The notes under the pieces are model-generated. The model was not told where the DNA came from. It worked only from the letters and a program-made list of their open reading frames with translations, and made no database searches. This document shows positions 1 through 11,814 of a DNA stretch of 64,000 nt, piece by piece (within the stretch, counting starts at the first letter, position 1; each line of letters opens with the position of its first letter). The DNA is from Rhizomucor pusillus (taxonomy: Eukaryota > Mucoromycota > Mucoromycetes > Mucorales > Lichtheimiaceae): the NCBI GenBank assembly GCA_900175165.2, contig FWWN02000195.1, positions 21,482-85,481 on the forward strand. The letters run 5' to 3'. The position numbers were made by a program, and so were the translations under genes.

Positions 1-1077
1 GCAATCGTAGAAGCGAGGGATTTCGTAGAAGCTGATCGGCTTGTTCGTATAGACCATACGGCATCGTCGTCATGATCGTCGTTGTTGCATCTTCTTCTAT
101 TTGGGTTGCCGTTTTGGCTCTGACGCTGCTGTTGTTTTTGTTGCCACAAATTGGTTAAAAGCTTGTACGCATGGTCGCGGGTAATGAACGACGCAAATAT
201 GTACTATCAAACATCCGAACAAAAAATGTCAACAAGCAAATTCGTTGTCATCATGCACAACAAGCGATGTAGTACAAGAAGCTTACCTTGTCACCATCGA
301 CGGTACAAATTTGGATGCCGTTCGGTATGACTTTAGCTGTCATGCACTTTTCAACAGCACTGATATCACTGAATGGTATAGCCAACTATAAATTATGGGA
401 TCAAGTTACCGTTAGAAGAGCGCGCTACATGTTTTTTTTTTCAAAACTCTCTCTACTTATTATTGCCAGCTTTACTAGAAATTCTTAATACTTACTCTTG
501 TAAGCCAGCCAAAAATATTGGCTTTGAAGCATACGTGATGCTCAGTCACGTACATGTGTCCTTGCGCAAGGATCTCTTTTTTCAAAGCACACTTGTACAC
601 TACACAACAGCGACGACTAGGTGAGTCTAGTTTTTTGAGAGTTGCCGTCCGTGTCTTTGCATGCATACCATCCAGCAGTGTTCCTTGCTGCGCAATTTCC
701 TGGAAAAATGCATTGAATTCTGCAACACGTTTTTTCGGATGAGGATGTTGTTGTCCGTTGGTACGTGGCAGTGTAAGCCCGCTATCCTGTTCGTTGGAGT
801 CTGTTTGAGGTCGTGGTGATGGCGACAACGCTGTAATAGACAAAGAGGATGTTGGCGACGAAGAAGAAGATGAGGAGGAGCAAGAAACATGGTTCAATAA
901 GTGTGGATTCAATGTATCATCGTTTTCGGTAGCAATAATAGCAGTAGGCTTACGCCGCTGTTTTCGTTTTCGTCGTCGTTGAAAGCACTTCTGCTGCTGC
1001 TGCTTCTTTTCCTTGGTACTACCGTGGAAGAACATTTTGAAAAGCGGAGACGACAGGATGAACAACCCCGGCGTCAT
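1..1077 (-). CDS. GRAM-domain LAM/GRAMD1-family sterol-transfer protein, N-terminal part (runs off window)
   Basis: The N-terminal part of a protein whose GRAM domain resembles those of the Ysp2/Lam and GRAMD1 membrane-contact-site sterol transporters. Exons are 1077-496, 385-287 and 203-1, joined in phase 0. After a Lys/Gln-rich and Ser-rich, probably disordered N-terminus of about 110 residues, the GRAM domain begins near RVAEFNAFFQEI. It shows GHMYVTEHHVCFKANIFGW, then IPFSDISAVEK and ASFITRDHAYKLLTNLW across the two introns. In this family a VASt (StART-like) sterol-binding domain and a membrane anchor follow, which would lie outside the window. The start at 1077 is the first ATG of the frame; the Met at position 15 is an alternative. 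Family assignment is good. The exact paralogue cannot be told without the missing C-terminus. Confidence 0.8.
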
Positions 1078-1578
1078 TAAAGGAAAACATGTAACAACAG
1101 TGGATAGCTTCTAGTAGGAATCAACAAAGGATCGTCCTGTGGCCTTGACAATAAAAAATCAAAAGTGAATGGAGAAGAGAGAGAGAAAAAGAAAAGATAG
1201 AAAGCTTATCCTTGTCAGCAGCAGCGATGATGACGACGGAGCGTGCGCCGATTATAGAGCCGAAGAGGACAGATGATGCTGTATAGCATATCGGAAAAAC
1301 CTCGTCGGGGTTGCTATGCTCACTTCCTCTCTTTCGCTTGAATAATGAACCTGTTTAATTTTGCGGCGATAGGCGTGACCTTTATTGCTCTTATTCAAAG
1401 AACAATAATACGATTATCCGTCCCGTCTTTTTTATATGTAGTAGCTTATGTTCAAACAAAAGGAGAAGGTTTTTTTCTTTCTTGGAAATAAAAATTTTTG
1501 TTATTAAAAGGCAACAGCGATGATGAAAGTTTTAAGGGAGGACGGCCAGGCAAGGCTTGTTGAGTGAGGTGATGATGA
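1078..1578. other. Intergenic region between LAM-type gene and kinase gene
   Basis: About 500 bp holding the presumed promoter of the leftward LAM-type gene and the 3' end of the kinase transcript. No convincing coding sequence or repeat is seen. Confidence 0.5.
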
Positions 1579-4500
1579 TCACGGCGAAACCATTTCCGGA
1601 GCATGCTGTTTTTGCTGCTCAGATGTCATTCCACACACAGCGCTGTCTCTGAGCGGAAACGTCGTGGCCTGTGCTGGTGGTGCCGATGGTTTGACAAATA
1701 AAGGTGAAGAGGTCCGCACGACAGCCGCTGCTGTGTCGCCACCGCCGGCAGCGGGCCGATGCAGGTATCCGCCGCCCTCGCCCAAATTAAGCAGGTCTAA
1801 AAGCTTGTGATAGACAAACTTGTATGCCCAGACGTTGCCTTTTAATCGTCGGATATCGAGAATGTAGAGCCCAGGTAGGTTGCGGAACCGGCATATTTCC
1901 ACAATGAAACGTATCTCCTCGCCCGTATCGATGGTCGGGTTGCCGTAGATAGGCTCAGTGTAAGAATGAGGCATATTCTCTGCATCTTCATCCTGGTCCT
2001 GTTGGTGGTGCTGCGACGAATTGGATGAGATGGATAGAAGCGAAGTAGATGATTTCGGGATCGATGGCGACCCTGCTGGTGCTGCCTCCTCCATCGACGG
2101 CTCCTCCTTCTCCTTCTCCTCCTCGTGCTCCTGATCTTCTTCTTCTTCTTCCTGATGCTGTACAACCGACGATGTATCCGAAAGATGGCCCGGGTCGGGG
2201 AACAGACTTGCAATAAATGAAGGTGCTGTCTTTGCATCGCTATCGTAATCATCATCATCAACGTCGTCGTCTTGTTCATTGACGTTATTCTTGCCGGTAT
2301 CTGCTAGCGCAGTCAACATATTTGGAGCGGAAGGCGGCAGTCGAGGCCGATGGACTTTGGCCTTTGGACGCACACATTTGAGTTTGTAGTCGCCTTCTGT
2401 CTTGACAATGATGCCTAGCGCACAAAGTGTATGGAGGACTTGAACAAAAAGCTGGTCGGGTGACTTGCTCGTCAATGCTGTCTTGTCAACAGCTCCGTGG
2501 TGCACGCGAAGCTTGCTTTCAAAAACTTGCTGCTCACGATCGATCATTTCAGATAATCCTGTCATTGTATGAGACGCCGGCTTTGCAACATTGCTTTCAG
2601 CTGCGATTGGCGGTGAAGGAGGAGGAGGCATGTCTTTGATAATACGTCTGCTATCATCGTTGCTGCTATCGTTGTTGTTGCCTGACAACGTGGGTTCTGC
2701 AGACTGACGTCGATTTTTGCCTGTGTTTCCAACGAGCAGAATTAGGTTATGCACCTAAGGAAAATATATTTGCTCCTTGTTTGCTTACCTTGAGATTTAC
2801 GCTTAATCCATGCCATCATTTTACCGCGTTTCGATTTGACATATTCTTGCTGTTTCTGCTGCTGCTGGTGGGGAGCGGAAGGAGGAGGACAAGAAGAACC
2901 AGGTCTGTCTGTGGCTGTTACCATACTTGCGAGCGTTGCTGGGTCTAGCGAATGACGGTTGCCTGCCGGAGGGCTGTGTGATCGATCTGTGCGACCTGAA
3001 CCGTGCACCGCCTCTGCCGCCGCTGGTTTTGCTGCTATCTCCTTGTTGTCATCCTTGCTGCTGCCAAGTAGCATTGCTTCCGCAGCTATCCGCCGGCCAC
3101 TCTTAATACCAAGCGTCGTCGAATTTGCATTCATTCCACGCGTAAGTGCCTTGAGTGATTCCTGCCTATGAGTCTGGATGCTATCCTGGATTTCGGTGGC
3201 TGTTACTGGCTTCTCCTCTGGACCTTTGCGTCGTATACGAAGACTAGCCATGAATTTTCTACGCAGCTTGGAAGGCGACGATGCTCCGAGCGGAGGATTG
3301 GCAATTGGATTTCGATTGCGTAAACCTTCTCCGTGCTCATCTTTCTGTCTCAATGTTGTGACCAGCGGTGTTGTTTGCGTTGCAGTCGGTGGCGGCGCCA
3401 TGGATACACAGCGTTTACGGACATGGCTCTCTTCACTTTGCTTAACATCAGAAACTCCAGCTGCTGCTGCAGCCGCTGGCTCTTCAGTGAAGAAGCTGAA
3501 CAACCGTTCTCGGCGACGATGTGTAGGTTTTGACGCGGGCTTGAGCGCCGGAGGAGTAGACTCAGTTGGGGACGGATAAACAGACGACCGCGGTGGTGCG
3601 AAACATTCATTGTTGTCGATGACAGCCGTTCGTGCTTTGCGATTTCGGGACAAGCTCGTCGGGATACCTATTCGGTCTGCAGCAGCTCGGCCCACTGTGA
3701 ATCCTCGGCGCAAGGTGGATGCATGCATCGTCGCAGGGCGTGCACGAGCAGCACCAGCACCGGCATCAATTTTTTCATCCTTTGTGTTGCTGTTTTCTGC
3801 CTTGACTTCCTCTCCATACGGTGCACTGATACCGGCTGTGTCGTCCTCCTCCTTGTCATTGGCGGCGTGACTTACTAGCTCTATTTTGCTGTTCTTGTCG
3901 TTGCAATGGTGGCTGCTGCCTGCCTGTTGGTCGTTGCTGCCCGTAGAAGACCAGACAGGTTTTCGATAACTCGGAGTGAACGATCGCTCGGCGGCCACAG
4001 CCGCTTCAGCCTCCAATTCTTCATCTGTCTTTTCAAACAGAGATCGATATTGCTTCAACCATGGGTGCTGCTCGATTTTCTCTAGAGTGACTCGCTTGGC
4101 TGGATCGGCGACGAGCATCTGGCTCAAGAGATCCTGAGCTTCTGCGCTAATATGTTTGGGGAATGCCGGAGAATTTGACAGAATGTAGCGATACAGCAGG
4201 CTAATGTTGTTACCGTCAGGGTTGCAGGGGTCATCGTCAAAAGGGAGATATCCGCACAGCATAGCATATAGGATGACGCCACAGGACCAGATATCGACCG
4301 AGGAGCCTGCATACAGACCATCGTTTACAACTAGCTCGGGAGCTGCGTAGCACGGTGATCCGCACGAGGTTGCCATAAGATCATCTTCCTTGGATGAGAA
4401 CTGGTTTGCAAAGCCGAAATCTGTCACGATAATGTTACGGCATCTATCAAGAAGGAGATTTTCCTACTGGTCACACGTCAGTCAGTTTTCCTTCCTTGCC

Positions 4501-5364
4501 TTTTTTTCCTTTATCCATTTATCTTTTAATTAAAGAGAAGAATGGACATTCACCACCACCCTCCCCACTCTCAACATCTTACCAGTTTCAAGTCACGGTG
4601 GACAATATTTCTGCGGTGCATGTAATGGACACTGCTAATCAGTTGTGCAAACAGTCGGCGTGCATCCTTTTCCTTGAGTGAACGATGCGCCAGGATATAC
4701 TCGAAAAGTTCGCCTCCTGCAGCGTCGATGCAAGAGAAAAGTTTATTAGTTTAATTAGAGCACAGCAATGTTTATATAGATCTGCATGGAACTTACCAGA
4801 GGCGTACTCGAGGATAATGCCAATGTACTTTTCGGTTTCCACCACATTGAACAACTTTACAATGTACGGATGTTTGAGCGTCTATAGAAAAGCTTTGTTT
4901 GTCGAGTCTGTGTGAGAACGCTGGTAAGGAAAAGTGCAGTTACCTTGAGGGCATGGATCTCACGTTCGACCTTGTTCAAACGAGAAGCCGAGTAGCCGAC
5001 CGCTTCTTTTCGAATCAGCTTGATGGCAAACTGCATTGCAACAACGTATGCACAGTTCCATAACGACAGTTGTGAGTGAATATATCCCGAGATGGAGGAG
5101 GCCTCGCTAATGTAAACTTTTCTTTTTTTCTCCTCTCCTTACCTCTTGCCCCGTCTGGGTATGCACTGCCAACTTAACTTTACCAAACTCTCCCTCGCCC
5201 AGCGTTTGAAGCAACAAATATGGTCCTAGCTTGATTTGTCGTCTATGCGCCCTGAAAGCGGCCGTCTTTCGAAATGTCGAGAATGTATCCATTGCCTGCT
5301 TCGAGGTCGATGACTTGGCACGTTGCTCGGAGTCGCCTGGAGCATCGCTTGCTACAGCTGGCAT
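1579..5364 (-). CDS. KIN4-like CAMK-family serine/threonine protein kinase with C-terminal KA1-type domain
   Basis: Six exons (5364-5143, 5030-4944, 4881-4797, 4716-4583, 4463-2789, 2720-1579) give 1114 codons in one frame. The kinase domain is at about residues 49-330: Gly loop LGEGEFGKV, Lys in FAIKLI, catalytic loop VHRDLKLENLL, DFGF instead of DFG-L, and activation segment GSPCYAAPE. The insert [13 protein letters not shown] before LLYRYI is typical of Kin4/Frk1 (spindle-position checkpoint) kinases, which is why this subfamily is preferred over SNF1 or KIN1. A long Ser/Pro/Gln-rich linker follows. A kinase-associated KA1-like segment lies near residues 1000-1047 ([20 protein letters not shown]), a fold that binds acidic membrane lipids. 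The last intron uses an acceptor 34 bp inside a longer open frame, because only that site keeps phase. Confidence 0.88.
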
Positions 5365-6646
5365 GATAATTTAGATGAAAACGGAAGATAGAAAGAAAAA
5401 GAAAAAATGAGGCCAAGCAAATAAAAGAGAGAACTGCTCTGAAAAAAAGAAGAGAGAAAAAGAAGAGAAAAAAAATATGCGTGACAGCATAGAAAGAGAG
5501 AGTTCCACACACATGGAGCAAGAAATATTCAGGGGTCCAGATTTTGTTGATGCCTCTCAAATGCATTCGAAAACACGAGACAAGGAAATAATAGGCGCTG
5601 CTGATGCTGTCGAATGCGATTCGTTGCAGTAGTGGTAGCAGATACGTACACAGAGAATTTGCGTATAAAAAAGCAAAGGGAGGAGGAGTGTACATTGCTT
5701 CTGATGTCAGCTTTGCAACGCGTCTCAGGAGAACCTCTGCTTTAGAAAAAGGAACGGGATACTTCGGTGTCAGTTGCCGGGCATTATTGCTTCCTCAACA
5801 AGAAGAAATTCAAAGACGATAACTCAAGGAGGAAAAGAGAGTAATATTTTTCCTTCATCACATCAGTTCCCTATTTCTTTCTGTTACTTTATTCTTTTAT
5901 CGCCAAATGGAAAAATATATACATTAATGTCTTGATGATCTCCCACCCATATCGAATGAGAGCTGTGTCTGAACCGCAAATGCATAATGCACATTCTCCG
6001 GAAAGCTGCCCCATCATCGTGCTAGCACTTGTTTTGGGTTCATCGCAGCTGCAAATTACATAACCTGCGCCTGAGGTGAGGGTATAAGCCTGGACGATAT
6101 TGGGAAAACAAAATAACGCGCGACATGTCAAATAAGAATACTGTTTCATGGGACAACGTGGTGTGTTGGACAAGAAATGTGGGGGTAGGACAAAGAAAAG
6201 TATATGTCACGTTTCACTAAGGAACGATTCAATGTATCTACCATTTTGGGACTTTCGATCCAGTCTCTTTTAGTCTACATAAAAAGACCAGCGATGCATT
6301 CAGGGAAAACCAAGCAAGGGGTTAATTTTTTTTCTTTCTTTCCTTTTGCAATGTAGTAGTACATTTGACAGGAAATATCAATCAACAAGTGGGAAAAAGG
6401 ATGCTTTCTATCTTTTATCATGTCACTCCTTAGCCGTCTGCAGCAGGAAATCACCCGATTTGTCCAAATAAATGGACTAAAACATAACACCTCGATCTCC
6501 TTGCCCGGGAATTCTAGAATGGCGCATTTTACATCTGAACTACTATGTATGTTACCATCTCAACAACAGATTGATTAACAACCCCCTTTCTTTTTAATAT
6601 AATATAATAAATGACAATGAAGTGAAGATCCTTCTCCTTCTGCGTA
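5365..6646. other. Gene-free stretch (kinase promoter and GH72 3' flank)
   Basis: About 1.3 kb without a supported gene. Purine-rich poly-A/G tracts around 5390-5480 sit just upstream of the kinase start and probably form its 5' UTR/promoter. The short open frames here lack coding character. Confidence 0.5.
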
Positions 6647-8331
6647 CTAAAATTCAACAAGCGCAAATGTGGCAACAACAAAGAATATCATGCTAACCAA
6701 ACTTGAAATTTCGGATCGAGTGATGGAGGCGTCGCTGCTGTTATGGCCGCCGCCGTTGCCGTGGGATGCAGAGTCCATGTCGGGTTGGATATCAGCGCAC
6801 GTCTGGAGATCATCTCGCTTGGGGGTGAGCGACTGTGCATTTCCTTCAAAATCGCATTTGCCTTGTTTGTTGTTTTGCATGTAGAGGTTGTACAGCCAGC
6901 TCAGTTTCTCGCTCGGGCTGCAGAATGAGAATGCACCGTAGCGTCCCTTTTCGGCATCGCCGCTGATTTCGTCGCAAGACACCATACCGCACAGCATATC
7001 GATTTGTGCTCCAATTGGGTTATCACCATTCATTCCATCCGCGTTCATGATCTCCTCCGAGGCGCCGCACGACAAGTTGTCACGCATGCATTCACACGCG
7101 CCAGCTGAAGGAGTTGGCGGCAAGTCAGTAGATGCTTTCCAGTTCTCGCTATGTTGAGGGCACTGAGGTGCCTGACGCTCCTCGTTGAATGCATCCATGT
7201 TGACTCCCTTGGGTTTGGCCTTGGCCAGCGCCTTTTGCAAATTGTTGTAATCTGTTAAGAGTTCAGCCTTGCCGCTGTCAACCTTGACCAGACCGTAATT
7301 GTTGTTCTCCTGCGTCCATTCATACACAACACCGCCGGACCAGACATCCGTCATCTCACTTCCAAAAATGGCTTCGACTTCAGTGAACTCGCGAGGAGTA
7401 ACGAGGTTGCAGCCGAATTCTGATAAAAACACGGGTTTCGCAAAGTTGCTGAACTCCTTGGTACGGTCTGCGTATCCGGATTTCTCAAACGACGAACTGC
7501 CGCACCATTCGTACATGTTGACGCCAAAAAAGTCGGCCTGAGAGTCCTCGTCGCCGCATGCAAAGTAGTCCTTAATGGCATCCCGGATATACTCGTCGTC
7601 GTTGCTCGCGTAGCCAACAGGAATATATCGCTTTTTCGTCGTCTTGATAAAGCGCTTAACGTCGCGGATGGCAGCCTTGACGTAAGCCGATGCAGGCGTG
7701 TTGGTCTTATCATTGGTTACTTCGTTTCCTGCAATAAATGCAAGAATGTTGTCATAATCGGCAAACGCATCAACAGTGTTTATGTATGCGTCATACAGAC
7801 GCACATTGTATTCCGGAGATTTGCGGTTGACAGAGAATCTGGGCGTCGCAATATCCAGCAGGATATAGATACCGGCATCTGCAAACGATTTCATGCATTG
7901 ATCATGGTTTTTTGAAGGATCCACCTGTATATATCCATCATTAGTTTTGTTTGCTCGCTTGCAACATACAAAGAAAAATGCAATGTTGTTACCTCATACA
8001 CACGGACTACGTTGAGTCCCAGCTTCTGCATCAGCGATGCATCTCGCGCACAAGCCGCAGGATCTGCCAGAGGATCGGCTAAGATGCTGTTCGAAGATGT
8101 CTTGTTAAATGATTCGCCTCTTGGCTGATATGCCACGCTTTGGGAATAAACCAATGCATGTTAATTGACTGGAGCAGATCCTTCGCTGTCGTCTCGCCTG
8201 TCTCACCCTTTTATGAAGAATTGATTCTTGGTGACAGAGTCAAAGAGTTTGTGACCCTTGATGGTGATTGGATGCAATGCCTGTACAGCGGTGGCTGCGT
8301 ATACTAAAAGACCAAGTACTGGTAACTTCAT
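6647..8331 (-). CDS. 1,3-beta-glucanosyltransferase, GH72 family with X8/CBM43 domain, GPI-anchored (GAS/GEL/PHR type)
   Basis: Elongates and branches beta-1,3-glucan at the outer face of the plasma membrane and in the wall. Exons 8331-8207, 8137-7993 and 7924-6647 give 515 residues, normal for the family. A signal peptide starts at MKLPVLGLLVYAATAVQA. The GH72 domain spans roughly residues 20-330, with the acid/base Glu in AGNEVTND (about residue 158) and the nucleophile Glu in FLSEFGCN (about 259). A Cys-rich X8 (CBM43) module follows at about 345-450 (CPQHSENW, CECMRDNLSC, LCGMVSC). The Ser-rich tail and hydrophobic C-terminus (SLVSMIFFVVATFALVEF) fit GPI anchoring. The start at 8331 is chosen because it begins the signal peptide; the upstream in-frame ATGs would bury it. 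Confidence 0.93.
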
Positions 8332-9503
8332 GGAAACGGTAGCAGCAGTAAAAACAATGGATGAAAACGAACAAGAAATAAAAAGACGTAGATGAAAATA
8401 TCTACACATTTCTGTCTCGTTCGATATAAATCGACGTATGTCTTCTTGAAAGGGGGCGTTCCTAATTCTGGCTCGCAATGAAATGCTCAATTACATTTCA
8501 GGTAATAATCGTTTGTCTCCTATAACGCACACAATAAAGTTGATTTTTTGTGAAGTGCGGTTAGTAAGTGGGTAAGTGGTACTACGTAAACAAGCAGTTA
8601 TGATGCCTCTCGAGAGTATAGCATCAGGAGAATAATAATTGTCTTCTTGCTTCATTAGTGCCAACCATAGACCAAATACTTGCCATATTTATTCACAATG
8701 TACCAGTACCACGTCTGGAATGCAGAAAGTTCACTTTGCGTAGAAAAGCAGCACTGTGCTCGACCAGCTCGCGATGAAAATGGTCATGCACTAAACTTTG
8801 ACGACTGTTACTGGTGCAGTAATAATCGTTTGAAAGTATAAATTCTTCCGCCTTCCAGAATTTTTTTTTTTCATTTTCAAGCACACACATAATAACTTCC
8901 CAGCAGAATCTAGAAGCTACACTTTCATTGGACTTTCCATTAGCATTTTTACTTGATCTGTATAATTTAACAACAAAATGTTACGGTTTCTATTCGCATA
9001 CCTACCCAGAAACTCAGTGACTGATGAAAACGGACAGGGAAATGGTGGATCTACCTGCTATTATTATTTTATTCGTTTTTCCCATCGTTTGTGACGTTAC
9101 CTGTCGATCTACTGAAACCAGCATATCCAGATAACTCAGCAAGCGCTCGGCTGCAAGACTCAGACATGTAATACCCTCCCGAAAAGGCTGCCAACAAGCG
9201 GGGGTGCCAGAAGACACTGGTTCGCAGCGGTGTTCATTATACGCTCTCTGTTGTTCTCTTGTCATATTTAGCTATGCGAAAAACGGAGCTACTCTAGTAG
9301 TAAATAGGCAATTGATGTAAGATACAGCGACATCTTACGTTTCTTGCCTTTTAAACTATTTCCACGTATGCTTCCCAAAAGTGGAAACCGGATAGCCATT
9401 GCTCCGATATCCCATTTCAGCAAGCATAAATAGAGATCTGTCGTGGGCAAACTAGTGATTATTGACTTTACATATTTCGATAATCCCTCCAAGTACATAA
9501 AAG
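8332..9503. other. Intergenic region between divergent GH72 and aldo-keto reductase genes
   Basis: About 1.2 kb shared upstream region of two divergently transcribed genes. Short open frames at 8693-8890 and 9014-9265 (both minus) have no recognisable domain and are not called. An A/T-rich stretch near 9425 (CATAAATAG) lies about 75 bp before the reductase start and may be its TATA-like element. Confidence 0.45.
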
Positions 9504-10835
9504 ATGGTTGAGCTCAGACAACTCGGCAAGAGCGGTCCCAAATTGAACCCGCTTGGTAGGATCGTCGACGACTGAATTTACAATATTACGCCTGATGTTG
9601 AATATTGACATGTTATTTACCCGATCTTATTATTAGGTTTGGGTTGCATGGGGTAATGAAGTGACAAGCTGTGCAGTGTGCCGATTGATTACTTACCTGG
9701 CGACGCATATAGAATGAGCGAATTTTATGGTCCCTCGAATGAGGACGAAAACATTAAAGTTCTTACACGCGCACTCGAGAAAGGGTTAGTAGTAATAGTA
9801 CTTGGCTGATCCCGTGTAACGATATACTAAAATGTTTCCTGCAGATGCGTTTTCTGGGACACAGCAGACGCATACGGCCTCGGTGCCAACGAGATCCTGC
9901 TCAGCAAGATCCTTAAAGATCATCGAGACAAGATTTTCCTCTGCACAAAGTTTGGATGCATCAGAGACGAGAAAGGAACATTTACTGGAATCTCTGGCAA
10001 GCCCGAGTATGTCCGTAAATGCTGCGAAGCCAGTCTGAAGCGTCTTGGTGTGCAGACTATTGATCTTTACTATCAACATCGTATCGACCGCACAATGTAA
10101 GCGAAAAGGACACAGAGAGGAAAAAGCTCAAGTTCGTTTGAATGCTGATTAAGGTAATTGTTCTAATAGTCCCATTGAGGAAACTATCAAAGCTATGGCT
10201 GAACTGGTCAAGGAAGGCAAAGTGCGCTACCTTGGTTTGTCAGAATGCACAGCCGACGAGCTTCGTCGCGCACATAAGGTCCATCCTATTGCTGCGATTC
10301 AAATGGAGTACTCACCTTGGGCACTGGAGATCGAATCAAATGGTGTGCTAGAAGCAGCTCGTGAACTCGGTGTAGCCATCGTTGCATAGTAAGCATAAAA
10401 AATGGAGAATTTCAAAACGATCTCACCTAAGATTTTAATTTAACTAGTTCGCCGCTAGGTCGTGGCTTCTTGACGGGTACCATCAGGTCTCCAGGAGATA
10501 TTCGACAACAAGGAGATTATCGAGGATTCATGCCGCGATTCGCACCAGAACACTTTTCAGTTAACATTGAGCTTGTCAACAAGATCAGTGAATTGGCTGC
10601 CAAGAAGGGAGTAACACCGAGCCAATTCACGCTTGCCTGGGTACTCAGTCGAGGAGACGATTTCTTCGTTATTCCTGGCACCAAACGCTTGAAGTATTTG
10701 GAAGAGAACCTCAAAGCTACTGATATAACCTTGACTGCAGAGGAAAAGGCAGAAATGCAAAAGATCATTGATTCTGTCCCGATTTCGGGCGAGCGTGCTA
10801 GTTACAGTGAACCGGAAATTGATGCGATGCGTTGA
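9504..10835 (+). CDS. Aldo-keto reductase, copy 1 (AKR13/YakC-like)
   Basis: NAD(P)H-dependent oxidoreductase with a TIM-barrel fold; the substrate cannot be told from sequence. Six exons (9504-9555, 9637-9652, 9713-9784, 9845-10096, 10170-10388, 10448-10835) give 332 residues. Seen: N-terminus [20 protein letters not shown], catalytic Asp/Tyr in FWDTADAYG, Lys in LCTKFG, His in [23 protein letters not shown], and the C-terminal cofactor motif [14 protein letters not shown]. Exon 2 is only 16 nt. The gene is the first of a tandem pair with the reductase at 11815, and shares with it a 360-bp block without a mismatch (9961-10320). Expression is probably independent, since each copy has its own upstream region. 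Confidence 0.92.
9961..10320 (+). repeat. 360-bp block identical to 12275-12634 (gene-conversion tract, copy 1)
   Basis: Reading the two reductase genes side by side shows no mismatch over this stretch, which covers most of exon 4, the whole 73-bp intron 4 and two thirds of exon 5. Sequence on both sides, including all other introns, has diverged. Confidence 0.9.
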
Positions 10836-10965
10836 CAGAAGGTATTATATAAATGCATATTAGAAGCCAAGTGAAGAATAAATAAGTTTCAATTAATTTT
10901 GAAAGAAAGATATATACAGAATATATACTTGTCCATATACCTGTCTTGATAAAACCTTACAGGTA

Positions 10966-11069
10966 TACACCCTTTCCAAAAATTAATATCGCTGCAATTT
11001 GCCGTTTTGCTGTATAAATGTATTATAAAAATTTCACAAAATGCGACATTACTTTTGGGAAAAGGTGTA
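10966..11069. mobile_element. MITE copy A, about 104 bp, TA-flanked with terminal inverted repeats
   Basis: Begins TACACCCTTTCCAAAAATTA and ends with the inverted counterpart TTTTGGGAAAAGGTGTA. The inner parts GCTGCAATTTG and TTTCACAAAATGCGACATT match copies B and C. It is non-coding and TA-bounded, as expected of Tc1/mariner-mobilised elements. Confidence 0.85.
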
Positions 11070-11169
11070 CACCTTTTCCAAAAATTAATGTCGCTGCAAT
11101 TTGTCGTTTTGGTGTACTATGTACTATAAAATTTCACAAAATGCGACATTATTTTCTGGAAAGAGTGTA
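11068..11169. mobile_element. MITE copy B, about 102 bp, sharing its TA with copy A
   Basis: Same family as copy A and in the same orientation. Its first TA is the last TA of copy A, so one copy inserted at, or exactly beside, the end of the other. The right end is GGAAAGAGTGTA. Confidence 0.82.
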
Positions 11170-11814
11170 GATTGAATTTCAATTCAGCTACGCAACTGCG
11201 TCGGTCCCCAAAAGCAGATCACCACCGTGAAAACTTCTACTATTGATTCCTGTTCGCCTGATATAAATAACTGATGTGCAAAGCTTGACTTACAGATCAG
11301 ATTATCTCGCATGGCATGTCAGTGGACTCGAGGCATCTATGCATTTACTTTGCATATTAGTTTCTATGACCTATTTGCCAGCAAAGGGTACCGATCCACG
11401 GGATGCGGCTTTGGTCCTCACGGCAGATCTCGGTCCGGCAGGCGGCTAAAAAGCCGTCCGAAATCTCTTAAACAGCAATTAACAAGGCAAGACACAGTAG
11501 ACAAGCGATTCCGCGATCACATTTGGGATTTAGGCAACTTGTACGATAACACTTGCACTGCTTCTGTAAATTATGTATCTATGCAAAGTGTGGAGGAGCT
11601 ACCGCAGTCAATGAGGTAGTAGATACTAAATGGCACCTTCTTACGTTCATTACCTTTTTTAACCATGTACGCGTATGCATTTTCCAAAAGCGGATGTGGA
11701 CTGGACAGGAAGTTTGGTTTAGGCAGTGGATTAGCCTGCATAATTGTCAGTGAATATAAAGTCGTATTTAATCTTCAAGGCTTTGTAATAACTAACATCA
11801 TCTACACGCACAAA

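Larger units (their letters stand above)
10836..11814. other. Intergenic region between the two reductase copies
   Basis: About 1 kb. It carries two abutting MITEs (listed separately) and the promoter of the second reductase. An AATATAAAG sequence about 55-65 bp before the ATG may act as a TATA element. No gene seen. Confidence 0.5.

Noticed and set aside
5889..6490. Minus-strand frames of 94 and 71 codons downstream of the GH72 gene
   Set aside because: No domain, A/T-rich UTR-like sequence, no splice partners.
8693..9265. Two minus-strand open frames between the GH72 and reductase genes
   Set aside because: Short, no domain, no supporting splice structure or start context.
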